DNA of 64,000 bases, taken from contig CAWKCO010000007.1 in assembly GCA_963848175.1 (NCBI GenBank), forward strand, positions 218,199-282,198, given 5' to 3'. Both the position numbers and the translations under genes were made by a program. Of this stretch, positions 55,198 through 63,335 are shown in pieces (position 1 is the stretch's first letter; the number at the start of each line of letters is the position of its first letter). Under the pieces are notes generated by a model. It was not told the origin of the DNA. It was given only the letters and a program-made list of their open reading frames with translations, and ran no database searches. The DNA is from JAMZMI01 sp963848175 (GTDB lineage: Bacteria > Bacteroidota > Bacteroidia > Cytophagales > Cyclobacteriaceae).

Positions 55198-55977
55198 ATG
55201 ACCAACACTTGCTTTACCCACTTCAAAACCGCAGGTGTGGCTTCTCTCATTCCTGAAGTATTCAATGATCCTTTTGATGAGCAAATACCTGAAATTTGTA
55301 AAATAGCAGCTCGTGAATTGCAAGCGTATTTGCAAAGTGATGAGCTGCTAGATAATCGCAATTTTGGTTTGGGTGATGATGATTTCGCTGCTGGAAAAGG
55401 AAAAATGTTTGGTGTACTGGTAGTGCGAAATGCCGAAAATGAAATTGGTTATCTAAGTACTTTTTCAGGCAAACTGAGCAGTGAAGCTGATTTATCAGTT
55501 TTTGTGCCATCTGTTTTTGATTTGGCATCCAACGATCATTTCCTTACCAAAGGAATGACCGATCTCACACAAATGGGGCATAAAATCGCCCAACTAGAAA
55601 AAGATAGATTGAAGGGTTTTGAAACCGAAGTTTCTTCACTTAAAGCCGAGCGGAAAGCCAAGTCCATTGATATTCAGCAAGAGCTTTTCGGTCAATACCA
55701 CTTCATGAATAAAGCCGGAAAATGGAAAAGTCTCTTTGAGATTTTTGATGATTTTGGAGGACGAAAGCCAGCTTCGGGAGCAGGAGAATGTGCTGCGCCT
55801 AAACTGCTTCAGTATGCATATACCAACAAAATGAAGCCACTGGCTATTGCAGAGTTTTGGTGGGGAAAATCCAATAAATCTGAAGACCGAAAGCATGGTG
55901 AGTTTTATCCCTCATGCAATGACAAATGCCGCCCGATTTTAGGGTATATGTTGGGGAAGGTGAATCCGAACTTCTAA
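55198..55977 (+). CDS. RluA-family N-terminal-type domain, stand-alone (no catalytic domain)
   Basis: A 259-residue protein that matches the N-terminal half of the long pseudouridylate synthase form known in Bacteroidota and some Gammaproteobacteria: helical residues 15-60, MFGVLVVRNAENEIGYLSTF, a long coiled coil (about 115-165), then GAGECAAPKLLQYAYTNKMK and FWWGKSNKSEDRKHGEFYPS. The chain ends about where the RluA catalytic domain (HRLDxxTSG) should begin, and none follows; a terminator lies 70 bp on. So it is either a truncated gene or a genuine solo version. I see no frame that restores a synthase. Confidence 0.72.
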   Translation: MTNTCFTHFKTAGVASLIPEVFNDPFDEQIPEICKIAARELQAYLQSDELLDNRNFGLGDDDFAAGKGKMFGVLVVRNAENEIGYLSTFSGKLSSEADLSVFVPSVFDLASNDHFLTKGMTDLTQMGHKIAQLEKDRLKGFETEVSSLKAERKAKSIDIQQELFGQYHFMNKAGKWKSLFEIFDDFGGRKPASGAGECAAPKLLQYAYTNKMKPLAIAEFWWGKSNKSEDRKHGEFYPSCNDKCRPILGYMLGKVNPNF

Positions 55978-56045
55978 GGCAAAAAATGGAATGCTTTTTA
56001 AGTAAGATGTTTCTTAGCTCAATTTCTCCAAAGAAGATATCCAAA

Positions 56046-56078
56046 AAAAAAGTCGGCTTTTGGCCGACTTTTTTACTC
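56046..56078. terminator. Bidirectional terminator
   Basis: Twelve-base stem, A-run plus GTCGGC (56,046-56,057) with GCCGAC plus T-run (56,063-56,074), five-base loop. Serves the RluA-type gene on the plus strand and the PID-CTERM/T9SS operon on the minus strand. Confidence 0.85.
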
Positions 56079-56096
56079 ATAATATATAGCTGGTAC

Positions 56097-56270
56097 TTAT
56101 TTCTTTTTGTTAAAAATCTTTTTAGCTCCATAAGCTCCTCCTGCCAGCAGGAGTAGGCTTAATCCTCCATCTATAGGAGTGGCCGGAGGTGCGCCCTGCG
56201 CCATGGCTGGTATCGCTAGCAAAATAAATACAGGTGCCAAAAGGGCTATTTTTAGAATGATATTTTTCAT
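56097..56270 (-). CDS. 57-residue PID-CTERM-like surface protein
   Basis: A very small gene: an N-terminal signal peptide (ILKIALLAPVFILLAIPAMAQ), a short mature stretch GAPPAT, and then the PID-CTERM sorting signature PIDGGLSLLLLAGGAYGAKK with a basic tail FNKKK. The tripartite layout (PID motif, hydrophobic helix, basic end) resembles exosortase-type sorting signals, and I recall the PID-CTERM name for this Bacteroidota group. Nearly nothing would be left after processing, so it may act as a tiny membrane peptide. Starts 20 bases after the stop of the T9SS cargo gene on the same strand, so they probably share a message. A terminator lies just downstream. Confidence 0.8.
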   Translation of the reverse strand: MKNIILKIALLAPVFILLAIPAMAQGAPPATPIDGGLSLLLLAGGAYGAKKIFNKKK

Positions 56271-56290
56271 AATTTCTTAGGTTTAAGATT

Positions 56291-58715
56291 TTAGTAGATG
56301 AACTTTTGAGTCAAGATGCCTTCCTTTGATTGAATTTTCAGGATGTAGATATCTCCTTCTTTCAAATCAATTCGTTTTGACCATAAGCCATTGTTGAATC
56401 TCTCGCCAACCAATGAAGTGATAGATTTTCCTGTCAAATCAAAAATTTGAATGTTGGCGGTTTCAGTTGAAGCAGCTGTCTGAATATTCAATTGTCCTGC
56501 GCGATTATACACTTTGAATGCAGATTGAATTTCCGCTGAAAGGACAGCACTCGCATTCGTTACCGTAAGTTCAATCGCTCCTTGTCCTGCAGCTAAGTTT
56601 AGGCTGGCAGATTCGTCAGAGATTTTATAACTCTGGCCATTGTAGCTAGCTATTACGTTGTAACCTTCCGGTATTCCCGCTATTTCTTTGATAGACAATT
56701 CATAAGTTCCAGCTTCTTTTACATCATAACCAAGCGAGATGTTCATCTCTCCATTCAATTCTGGAAGACCCTGAATGGCGAATTTTTCTTCATCAATCGT
56801 TGAGTAGAAAGCAAAATTCTCATTGCCGATGCGCTTAACAGCATCAAATGCTCTTTCTACTCCCAATGTAGCATCACTTCTAAAGCCGAATAATACCTCA
56901 TTGTAATGTGCGCCACTTAAGGCCAGTTTTAGTGTTGCTTGTTCTACATTTCTATAAAAGTTGTCATCAGCGTTTGCGCCTGATGTAGTTGTTTGCATTG
57001 CAGGTGTGAAGCTCACATCAGCATTGGATGTCGCATGCACGAGAAAGCCCTGTATTGATCCGATATCCGTATTCGCCGCAGAGGTGTTTTGTCCAGTAAT
57101 ACCATCACTCAAATCCATAGAACCTACCGTTCCAACACTGTTTACAGTCACATAATCACCAGCGCGATCAGCACCGAAATTGGCATCACCATCATTCCAG
57201 AAATAAACCGAAGCATCAATGTTTGAATTTGCAGATAGAAATGAAGCAATAGAAATAGAAGCTGCGTATGGGTTTGCAACCAAATTGAAGCCATCACCCG
57301 CGGTTGAAACTGCGACAGACTGATTGCCAGACACCAAAGCTCCCGTTAAAGAAACCTCAGGAGAAGCAGCATTGTAGCCTACGAAATAACCCATGCCAGG
57401 TGTCATAGCTCCAGATGGAGTTGACCAAGCCGAGCCATCCCAAGTGTATAGGTAATCTGCACTTAGCGTAGAAAGATTTTCGCCCGATACAGGAGCGCCA
57501 ATGATGCTATATCCAGCACCGCCAGTGGTATTTCTCTTGATAGTAGCATTTCCTGTAGCAGACTCCATAATGGCCAAAGATGCACCAGATTGGACGGTAA
57601 GTGTAGCCATTGCTTGTAACCTCAATATTTTTTACGGCTAGGTCATCTGAAACAGTCAAAGCCCCATCCACAATTGCATTATTACTCATAGTAGGAGCTG
57701 ATCCACTATTCCACTCACTTCCGTCCCACACCACTGCATCCATGTCTATGCTTTTTAGAGAGATGTTATCGATCCAGACTTTGTTAGTAGCTGTGACATT
57801 GGATTTTGCCACTATTTCGATACGACCTGAGGAATTGGAAGCTATTCCAGCAAGAGTGATTTTAGTGAAATCCGTAAAGTCATTAATAAGAACAACTTTT
57901 GGGTGAGTATCGATTCCAACTAAGGACACGTATATAGGAAAGTCATACTTTGGAGGAGCGACAGTCTGATTACTCCATCCTAAGGTTTTTACATCCAATG
58001 TCAGTAAATATTTCTCACCTATTGTTGCTGTAACCTCTCGTCCTGTCAAAAAACCAGAACCACCATCTGTCAATTCAAGAACACCATCGGTAGAATTATG
58101 ACCTTCTACCGTAAATACATTAGTCGAATCGGGATGATGATTCCAGTTTCCAACATCACCAGATGTATCAAACGATTCTTTGTAATTAGTCGCTTGTGCA
58201 AAAGACTGATTAACAACTAAGGTGATATTGTCAACCCATACATTACTTGCTATTGAGGTATTCAATCCTTGTATTCTAATGTGACCAGTAGAGCTAGTCG
58301 CAGTACCTCCAACGGTAATTGTTGTGAAGCCAGTTGAGTTATTGACATAAACAGTTGCTGGGTTAGCGTCAATTCCAATTAAACTTATAGTTATTGGATA
58401 AGTGGCCTGATTATCCCATCCCAAAGTTTTCACATCCAATGTTAATAAGTATTCAGAATCAACTATTGCTGTAATAGGACGCTCTATCAAAAATCCGGAA
58501 CCACCATCACCTAATTCAAGTGCACCACTTCCACTGACTCCACCAGTCGCATTGTGAGCTTTAGTTGTGTATCCTGTGGCTCCCACGAAAGCACCCCAAT
58601 TCGCAACATCAGTTGCATCTTCAAAATCTTCACTGTAGACTATTCGGCTGTCCTGAGCCAGTAGCTGTCCCGAAAAGAGTATCGAGACGAAAAGTAATAG
58701 TAGTGTTTTACGCAT
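56291..58715 (-). pseudogene. T9SS type A cargo protein, one frameshift
   Basis: Restored length is 807 residues. A signal peptide (LLLLFVSILFSGQLLAQ) is followed by two tandem, similar beta-sandwich repeats of about 150 residues (each with YSEDFEDATD or YKESFDTSGD, GSGFL, YLLTLDVKTLGW, and VWVDNI/VWIDNI), a middle beta-helical or adhesin-like part, and a C-terminal T9SS type A sorting domain (AFKVYNRAGQLNI, IQIFDLTGKSI, GDIYILKIQSKEG). The break near 57,608 (one extra base; correction reads EVTSNATLTVQSG). Exported through the outer membrane by the type IX secretion system and anchored on the surface. Confidence 0.82.
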
Positions 58716-59403
58716 AAGTATGTTGGTTTTAGATGTTAGAAATTTATTTTATTTGGTTTTATCTGTCTTTAAAGTAGCAATCGGCTACTGTCAAAACCTG
58801 AGTTAATTGCCACTACGATCAGAAAAGGCCATACACACCTAATCAATTTCCAACTCCACCACCTATCATCAGCGTATTATTTGCTTCTTTTAGCAAGGTC
58901 TTGCACTGTTATTTTTTTAAAATCTGCAACTCAAGCGAATTGCGCTAGTTGCAAGTTTGTTTAGTGCATCTGGTTATAAACATGCAAAACGGCATTTATT
59001 TCCTATTGAAGAGTTGATATTGCTAAGGTATTAATAGAATTTCCCAGCTCTTTATTGAGATTTTAATGCATTTTAATGCGTTTATTGAACTAAATTTAAG
59101 TAATTATTTTGCTGATTATTGCACTTTAATGCGAATATTTTAAGAAATAAATACGAAAAATGCGTTTTAATGCTTTTTGTTTGTTGTGTTTGCTGGTGGT
59201 TTTTCGTCTAAGGAGGCAGTTCAGCTTTAGTGGTTCATCAACGCATTCCTTTGATGAATAGAATTGAGGTTACTTGCTAGATTTAAATAAATCTTTGCCT
59301 CTTTAAGGCTCTTTCTTTTCCCTGTAGACCATTAGTAGCCTCTCTATTTTATCAATCTCATCTACAAAATTCTAATATTGAAAATCATTTGAATATTAGA
59401 AAC
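58716..59403. other. About 690-bp AT-rich intergenic region with short repeats
   Basis: No open frame of note. It separates the divergent T9SS cargo gene and the peroxiredoxin-like gene. Four copies of a nine-base motif (T/C)TTTAATGC occur between 59,061 and 59,173 (listed separately), and a small hairpin AGTAGC/GCTACT lies at about 58,773-58,790. It probably carries promoters for both neighbours; I could not place a convincing -33/-7 pair. Confidence 0.5.
59061..59173 (+). repeat. Four copies of a (T/C)TTTAATGC motif
   Basis: Copies at 59,061-59,069, 59,071-59,079, 59,124-59,132 and 59,165-59,173; three read TTTTAATGC and one CTTTAATGC. Two or three are followed by G. The first two are ten bases apart start to start, about one helical turn, so they could be transcription factor boxes. 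Too few and too short for an origin or CRISPR. Confidence 0.5.
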
Positions 59404-59949
59404 ATGATAAAAAAGGGAGACCAAGTAAAGGCTTTTGAAGTAGCTGATATAGGAGGAAATAAGCTGAGTTCTGTAGATTTTGAAAGTAAATATTTACTCA
59501 TTTCATTCATGCGTGGTGCAACCTGCCCGTTTTGCAACCTGAGGCTCACGGAGCTTGAAAATAGTGAGGCTCGAATGAATGAGCTCGGGGTAGTTAACTA
59601 TCTGATCTATCACGCTACCCAAAGTGAACTGGAAAGCAATATGAAGAAAATGACTGCAGCTAGTTCCTGTAGATTGATTCCTGATCCAGATTTAACTTTA
59701 CATCAGCTCTATTATACTAAGAAGTCCTACTTCGGCACGTTACTGACTTTGCTACGGATAGGTAAGATTATTCAGACAATAAGAAAGCGACTGTTTACTT
59801 TGTCCCCGATAGGAGACCCTCCACTGATTCCTGCGGATTTTCTGATAGCGCCATCTGGAGAGGTTCTAATCAGTCATTATGGAAGGGATTATACAGATAA
59901 CGTGTATATCAATGATGTTTTCGAAGTTATTGAGCAATACAACTTATAG
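59404..59949 (+). CDS. Peroxiredoxin-like / AhpC-TSA family thioredoxin-fold protein
   Basis: About 181 residues with a thioredoxin fold. FVADIGGN-type entry is seen as KAFEVADIGGNKLSSVDF, then LLISFMRGATCPFCNLRLTEL with a CxxC motif (CPFC) at the start of helix 1, and ADFLIAPSGEV near the end. The peroxidatic context PxxxTxxC of peroxiredoxins is not exact (RGATCPFC), so it may be a thiol oxidoreductase instead. The open frame starts at TTG 15 bases earlier; I prefer ATG at 59,404, which is five bases after no visible ribosome site. No signal peptide. Confidence 0.75.
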   Translation: MIKKGDQVKAFEVADIGGNKLSSVDFESKYLLISFMRGATCPFCNLRLTELENSEARMNELGVVNYLIYHATQSELESNMKKMTAASSCRLIPDPDLTLHQLYYTKKSYFGTLLTLLRIGKIIQTIRKRLFTLSPIGDPPLIPADFLIAPSGEVLISHYGRDYTDNVYINDVFEVIEQYNL

Positions 59950-60106
59950 ATACAATTCAATTAACGGTATAATCGCCTGTTTTTTAGTCTTTCTTCGCTT
60001 TCCTTCTCCCTTTAACCTTTTTTAACAAGACCGATGCTTTCTTGACTTGAAAAAGTTTTTGAGCCATTTTATAATTGTGCCCATTAATCACAATTAATCA
60101 AAAACC

Positions 60107-61030
60107 ATGTCGATACTAGTAGAGAACCTCACCAAAAAATACGGTGAGCAAAAGGCAGTGAATGACATATCATTTGAGATTAAGACAGGGGAAGTTGTTG
60201 GTTTTCTTGGCCCCAATGGCGCAGGAAAGAGTACAACCATGAAGATCATCACATGCTTCATGGCTCCTTCTTCAGGTGATGTGCGATTGGATGGCAGCTC
60301 CATTCATCAAGATCCCGAATTGATCAAAAAGAAAATCGGCTACCTGCCGGAAAACAATCCTTTGTATCTGGATATGCCCATAGTGGACTATCTGCGATTC
60401 TCTGCGGAGGTACAGGGCGTGGAGAAAAAAATGATCCCGGCGCGCATTGGAGAGATGATAGACAAATGTGGTCTGGATCGTGAAAAGCACAAAAACATCA
60501 ATGAACTATCCAAAGGTTATCGCCAGCGTGTGGGTCTAGCGCAAGCCATGATCCATGACCCAGAGGTGCTGGTGCTGGATGAGCCTACCACAGGTCTCGA
60601 TCCAAATCAGATTGTGGAGATTCGAAAGCTGATCAAGGAACTGGGCAAAGAGAAAACGGTGATTTTGAGTTCACATATTCTCTCTGAGGTAGAGGCGACT
60701 TGTGATCGTATTTTGATCATCAACAAAGGCCGAATCGTTGCGGATGGTACTTCTGATACGCTTCGTTCGCAATCCCAAGGTCAGGAGCTACTCAAGGTGA
60801 GTATAGAGGCTGATCATACGGCTGTTCAGGCGGCATTGCTTTCATTGAGCACCGTAGAAAAAGTGTCGGCTGTGGATGGTAAAACGGGCTGGTTCAACGT
60901 GCAGAGCAAGCCAGACATGTCATCTCGCAAAGAGGTATTTGATCTCTGCGTGAAAAATAAATGGTATCTGATGGAAATGACGGGCTTGGAAACAAGACTG
61001 GAAGATGTATTCCAAAAACTAACGAAATAA
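60107..61030 (+). CDS. gldA: Gliding-motility ABC transporter ATPase
   Basis: A 307-residue ABC ATPase. Walker A GPNGAGKSTT, Q-loop region, signature in ELSKGYRQRVGLAQAM, Walker B VLVLDEPTTGLDP and the switch histidine in ILSSHILSEVEA; the C-terminal 80 residues are the DUF4162-like regulatory part. Followed after three bases by gldF and then gldG, the order known from Bacteroidota gliding operons. In Flavobacterium johnsoniae loss of GldA, GldF or GldG stops gliding; the transported substrate is unknown. Confidence 0.9.
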   Translation: MSILVENLTKKYGEQKAVNDISFEIKTGEVVGFLGPNGAGKSTTMKIITCFMAPSSGDVRLDGSSIHQDPELIKKKIGYLPENNPLYLDMPIVDYLRFSAEVQGVEKKMIPARIGEMIDKCGLDREKHKNINELSKGYRQRVGLAQAMIHDPEVLVLDEPTTGLDPNQIVEIRKLIKELGKEKTVILSSHILSEVEATCDRILIINKGRIVADGTSDTLRSQSQGQELLKVSIEADHTAVQAALLSLSTVEKVSAVDGKTGWFNVQSKPDMSSRKEVFDLCVKNKWYLMEMTGLETRLEDVFQKLTK

Positions 61031-61033
61031 GAG

Positions 61034-61759
61034 ATGGGAAAAATATGGATAATAACTAGGAGGGAACTCGCAGCATTTTTCGATTCTCTCATTGCCTACG
61101 TCATGATTGTGCTCTTTTTAGGCTTGAGTGGGCTGTTTACTTGGTTGGTAGGATCAAATGTCTTTTTTATCGGTCAGGCCACTTTGCAAGTGTTTTTTAG
61201 CATAGCCTTTTGGTCGTTGTTTTTCTTTATTCCGGCCATTACCATGCGCATGATCGCTGAAGAAAACCGCTCTGGCACGATTGAACTGTTGATCACCAAA
61301 GCTGTATCTGATAGCCAAATTGTTTGGGGTAAGTTTTTGGCTTGCCTGATATTGGTGGCCATTGCGTTGGTGTGTACTCTGCCGTACTATCTCACCATTA
61401 GCCAGCTTGGAAACATCGACGATGGAGCTGTGATTGGCGGCTATTTTGGTTTGCTGTTGCTTTCGGCGAGCTACATCAGCATCGGGTTGTTTGCGAGTAG
61501 CGTTACTCAAAATCAGATTGTCGCCTTCCTTTTGGCTTTGACCATCGGTATTTGTTTTCATCTACTTTTCGACGTATTGGGCAATTCCATCCGAGGAAAT
61601 ATTGGTGAGCTATTGACTTACCTGAGCATGAGCACACATTTTGAGTCCATTAGCAGGGGAGTGGTAGATAGCCGAGATTTGGTGTATTTCTTCTCGCTAA
61701 TCGTGCTCGGCACGCTGCTATCGCAAGCGATGATTTCTAAAAGAAACTGGCAATCCTAA
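61034..61759 (+). CDS. gldF: Gliding-motility ABC transporter permease
   Basis: A 241-residue permease with about six transmembrane segments of the ABC-2 type: VRELAAFFDSLIAYVMIVLF-like entry (here RRELAAFFDSLIAYVMIV), ITMRMIAEENRSGTIELLIT, VWGKFLACLILVAIAL, then SIGLFASSVTQNQIVAFLLA, and FESISRGVVDSRDLVYFFS near the end. The RSGTIELLITKAVS loop is the conserved coupling region. Tightly packed between gldA and gldG. Confidence 0.9.
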   Translation: MGKIWIITRRELAAFFDSLIAYVMIVLFLGLSGLFTWLVGSNVFFIGQATLQVFFSIAFWSLFFFIPAITMRMIAEENRSGTIELLITKAVSDSQIVWGKFLACLILVAIALVCTLPYYLTISQLGNIDDGAVIGGYFGLLLLSASYISIGLFASSVTQNQIVAFLLALTIGICFHLLFDVLGNSIRGNIGELLTYLSMSTHFESISRGVVDSRDLVYFFSLIVLGTLLSQAMISKRNWQS

Positions 61760-61770
61760 ACACTATTAAG

Positions 61771-63276
61771 ATGAAGAAAAAGAATATCATAATTCAATTG
61801 GTAATCGTTTTGGCCATCGTCTTGGTTGCCAATTTGATTTCGAATGGCCTGTATTTTAGGCTCGATTTTACTGAGGATGATCGTTATACTTTTAGTCCTG
61901 CCACCAAAGATGTACTGGACGATTTGGACGGTGTGATCACCATCAAGGCGTATTTTTCTGAAGATTTGCCAGCGCAGCTTTTGAAAAACAAACAAGATTT
62001 CAAAGATCAGTTGGTTGAGTATGAAAATCGCTCTGGCGGAAATGTGGTTTTTGAATTTATCAACCCAAATGAAAGCGGAGAGCTGGAGCGTGAGGCACAG
62101 CAGCAGGGCATCAGTCCCGTGATGGTCAATGTGCAGGAGCGCGACCAAGTGCAGCAGTTGCGGGCTTATATGGGTGCGGTACTCAAGATGGAAGACCGCT
62201 CTGAAGTGATTCCGGTGGTGCAGCCAGGTGCAGGTTTGGAATATTCCATTACTACGGCAATCAAGAAAATTGCGATTAAGGACAAGCCAAAAGTAGGATG
62301 GATTCAGGGCTATGGCGAGCCGAAACTACAAACCATCCCGCAGCTTATGGAGCAGCTTTCAGTATTGTATGAAGTGGAGCCTTTCAATATTCGCGATACT
62401 TCTGCTGTGCCGAATTATTACCGTTCGTTGATCTGGGTTAACCCGAGAGACTCTGTGCAGAGCAATGAGTTTGCGAAAATCGACAATTATCTCAATGGTG
62501 GAGGTGGTATTTTTGTGGCTTACTCCAACGTGGAGGGCGATTTGCAGCAAGGTGGACTGACGAAAACTACCAATGTGGGTGTTCAATCTTGGCTATCGCA
62601 AAAGGGACTTTCCATAGGAGATAATTTCGTGGTGGACGCACAATGCGCTAACGTGAATGTGCAACAGCGTCAAGGGTTCTTTACTATGAATAGTCAGGTG
62701 ATGTTTCCGTATTTCCCGATGGTTTCTAGTTTTGAAGAACATGCGATCACGGGCGGGTTGGAGTCTGTGATGCTTCCTTTTGCAAGTAACATTACTTTCA
62801 CTAGTCAAGATGCCGAGGCATCTTTCAAACCACTTTTGCTTTCATCGGAGCGTACGGGGTTGGTTACGCCTCCTTCCTATATTGACATTCAGAAAAAATG
62901 GCAGGAAAGCGACTTTACTGCGGGATCTCAGGTGTTGGCAGCCACATGGGAAAAAGGTGTGTCTAAGCTTGCGCTTGTTACGAACGGTACTTTTTTCGTA
63001 AACGGCGAAGGTCAGCGACCACAGCAGCAGCCTGCCGACAATATCAATTTTGCGGCAAACTCGATTGACTGGATTGCGGATGATACTGGGTTGATCAATT
63101 TGAGAACAAAAGGCATCACCTCAAGACCTTTGGATCAGGTGGAAGACGGCACCAAAACGATCTTGAAATATGCGAACGTGGTTTCGCCAATTCTCCTGAT
63201 CCTGATCTATGCTTTTGTGAGAAGGCAAATCAACAACCGCAAGCGGCAGAGATGGATGCAAGGCAATTACAATTAA
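61771..63276 (+). CDS. gldG: Gliding-motility ABC auxiliary protein GldG
   Basis: A 501-residue protein anchored by an N-terminal transmembrane segment (IIIQLVIVLAIVLVANLISN) and a second near the C-terminus (VVSPILLILIYAFVRRQINN), with a large extracytoplasmic part between, including the GldG/DUF4350-like region (NDSGTPVEP-type loops; here YGEPKLQTIPQLMEQLSVLYEV and RSLIWVNPRDSVQSNEFAKI). Starts 11 bases after gldF. Forms the ABC complex with GldA and GldF. Confidence 0.9.
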   Translation: MKKKNIIIQLVIVLAIVLVANLISNGLYFRLDFTEDDRYTFSPATKDVLDDLDGVITIKAYFSEDLPAQLLKNKQDFKDQLVEYENRSGGNVVFEFINPNESGELEREAQQQGISPVMVNVQERDQVQQLRAYMGAVLKMEDRSEVIPVVQPGAGLEYSITTAIKKIAIKDKPKVGWIQGYGEPKLQTIPQLMEQLSVLYEVEPFNIRDTSAVPNYYRSLIWVNPRDSVQSNEFAKIDNYLNGGGGIFVAYSNVEGDLQQGGLTKTTNVGVQSWLSQKGLSIGDNFVVDAQCANVNVQQRQGFFTMNSQVMFPYFPMVSSFEEHAITGGLESVMLPFASNITFTSQDAEASFKPLLLSSERTGLVTPPSYIDIQKKWQESDFTAGSQVLAATWEKGVSKLALVTNGTFFVNGEGQRPQQQPADNINFAANSIDWIADDTGLINLRTKGITSRPLDQVEDGTKTILKYANVVSPILLILIYAFVRRQINNRKRQRWMQGNYN

Positions 63277-63289
63277 TATGTTAGGGGTA

Positions 63290-63316
63290 GGCGGCCATTG
63301 TGTTTCGGTGGTCGCC
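63290..63316 (+). other. Intercistronic hairpin between gldG and the DUF4340 gene
   Basis: An eight-base stem GGCGGCCA (63,290-63,297) with TGGTCGCC (63,309-63,316), one G-T pair, loop of eleven bases, in the 59-bp gap. There is no T-run, so it is more likely a message-stability or processing element than a terminator. Confidence 0.4.
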
Positions 63317-63335
63317 AATTTAAAATAGTGTAAAG

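Noticed and set aside
55926..56156. Plus-strand open frame as the continuation of the RluA-type gene
   Set aside because: In the shifted frame there is no RluA catalytic motif, and it runs straight through a strong terminator hairpin and over the PID-CTERM gene.
58200..58700. Tandem DNA repeat within the T9SS cargo gene
   Set aside because: The two 150-residue segments are alike as protein but diverged in DNA, so this is an ordinary domain duplication and not a recent repeat.
59061..59173. CRISPR array or replication origin iterons
   Set aside because: Copies are nine bases long, irregularly spaced and too few; no cas or replication gene is near.
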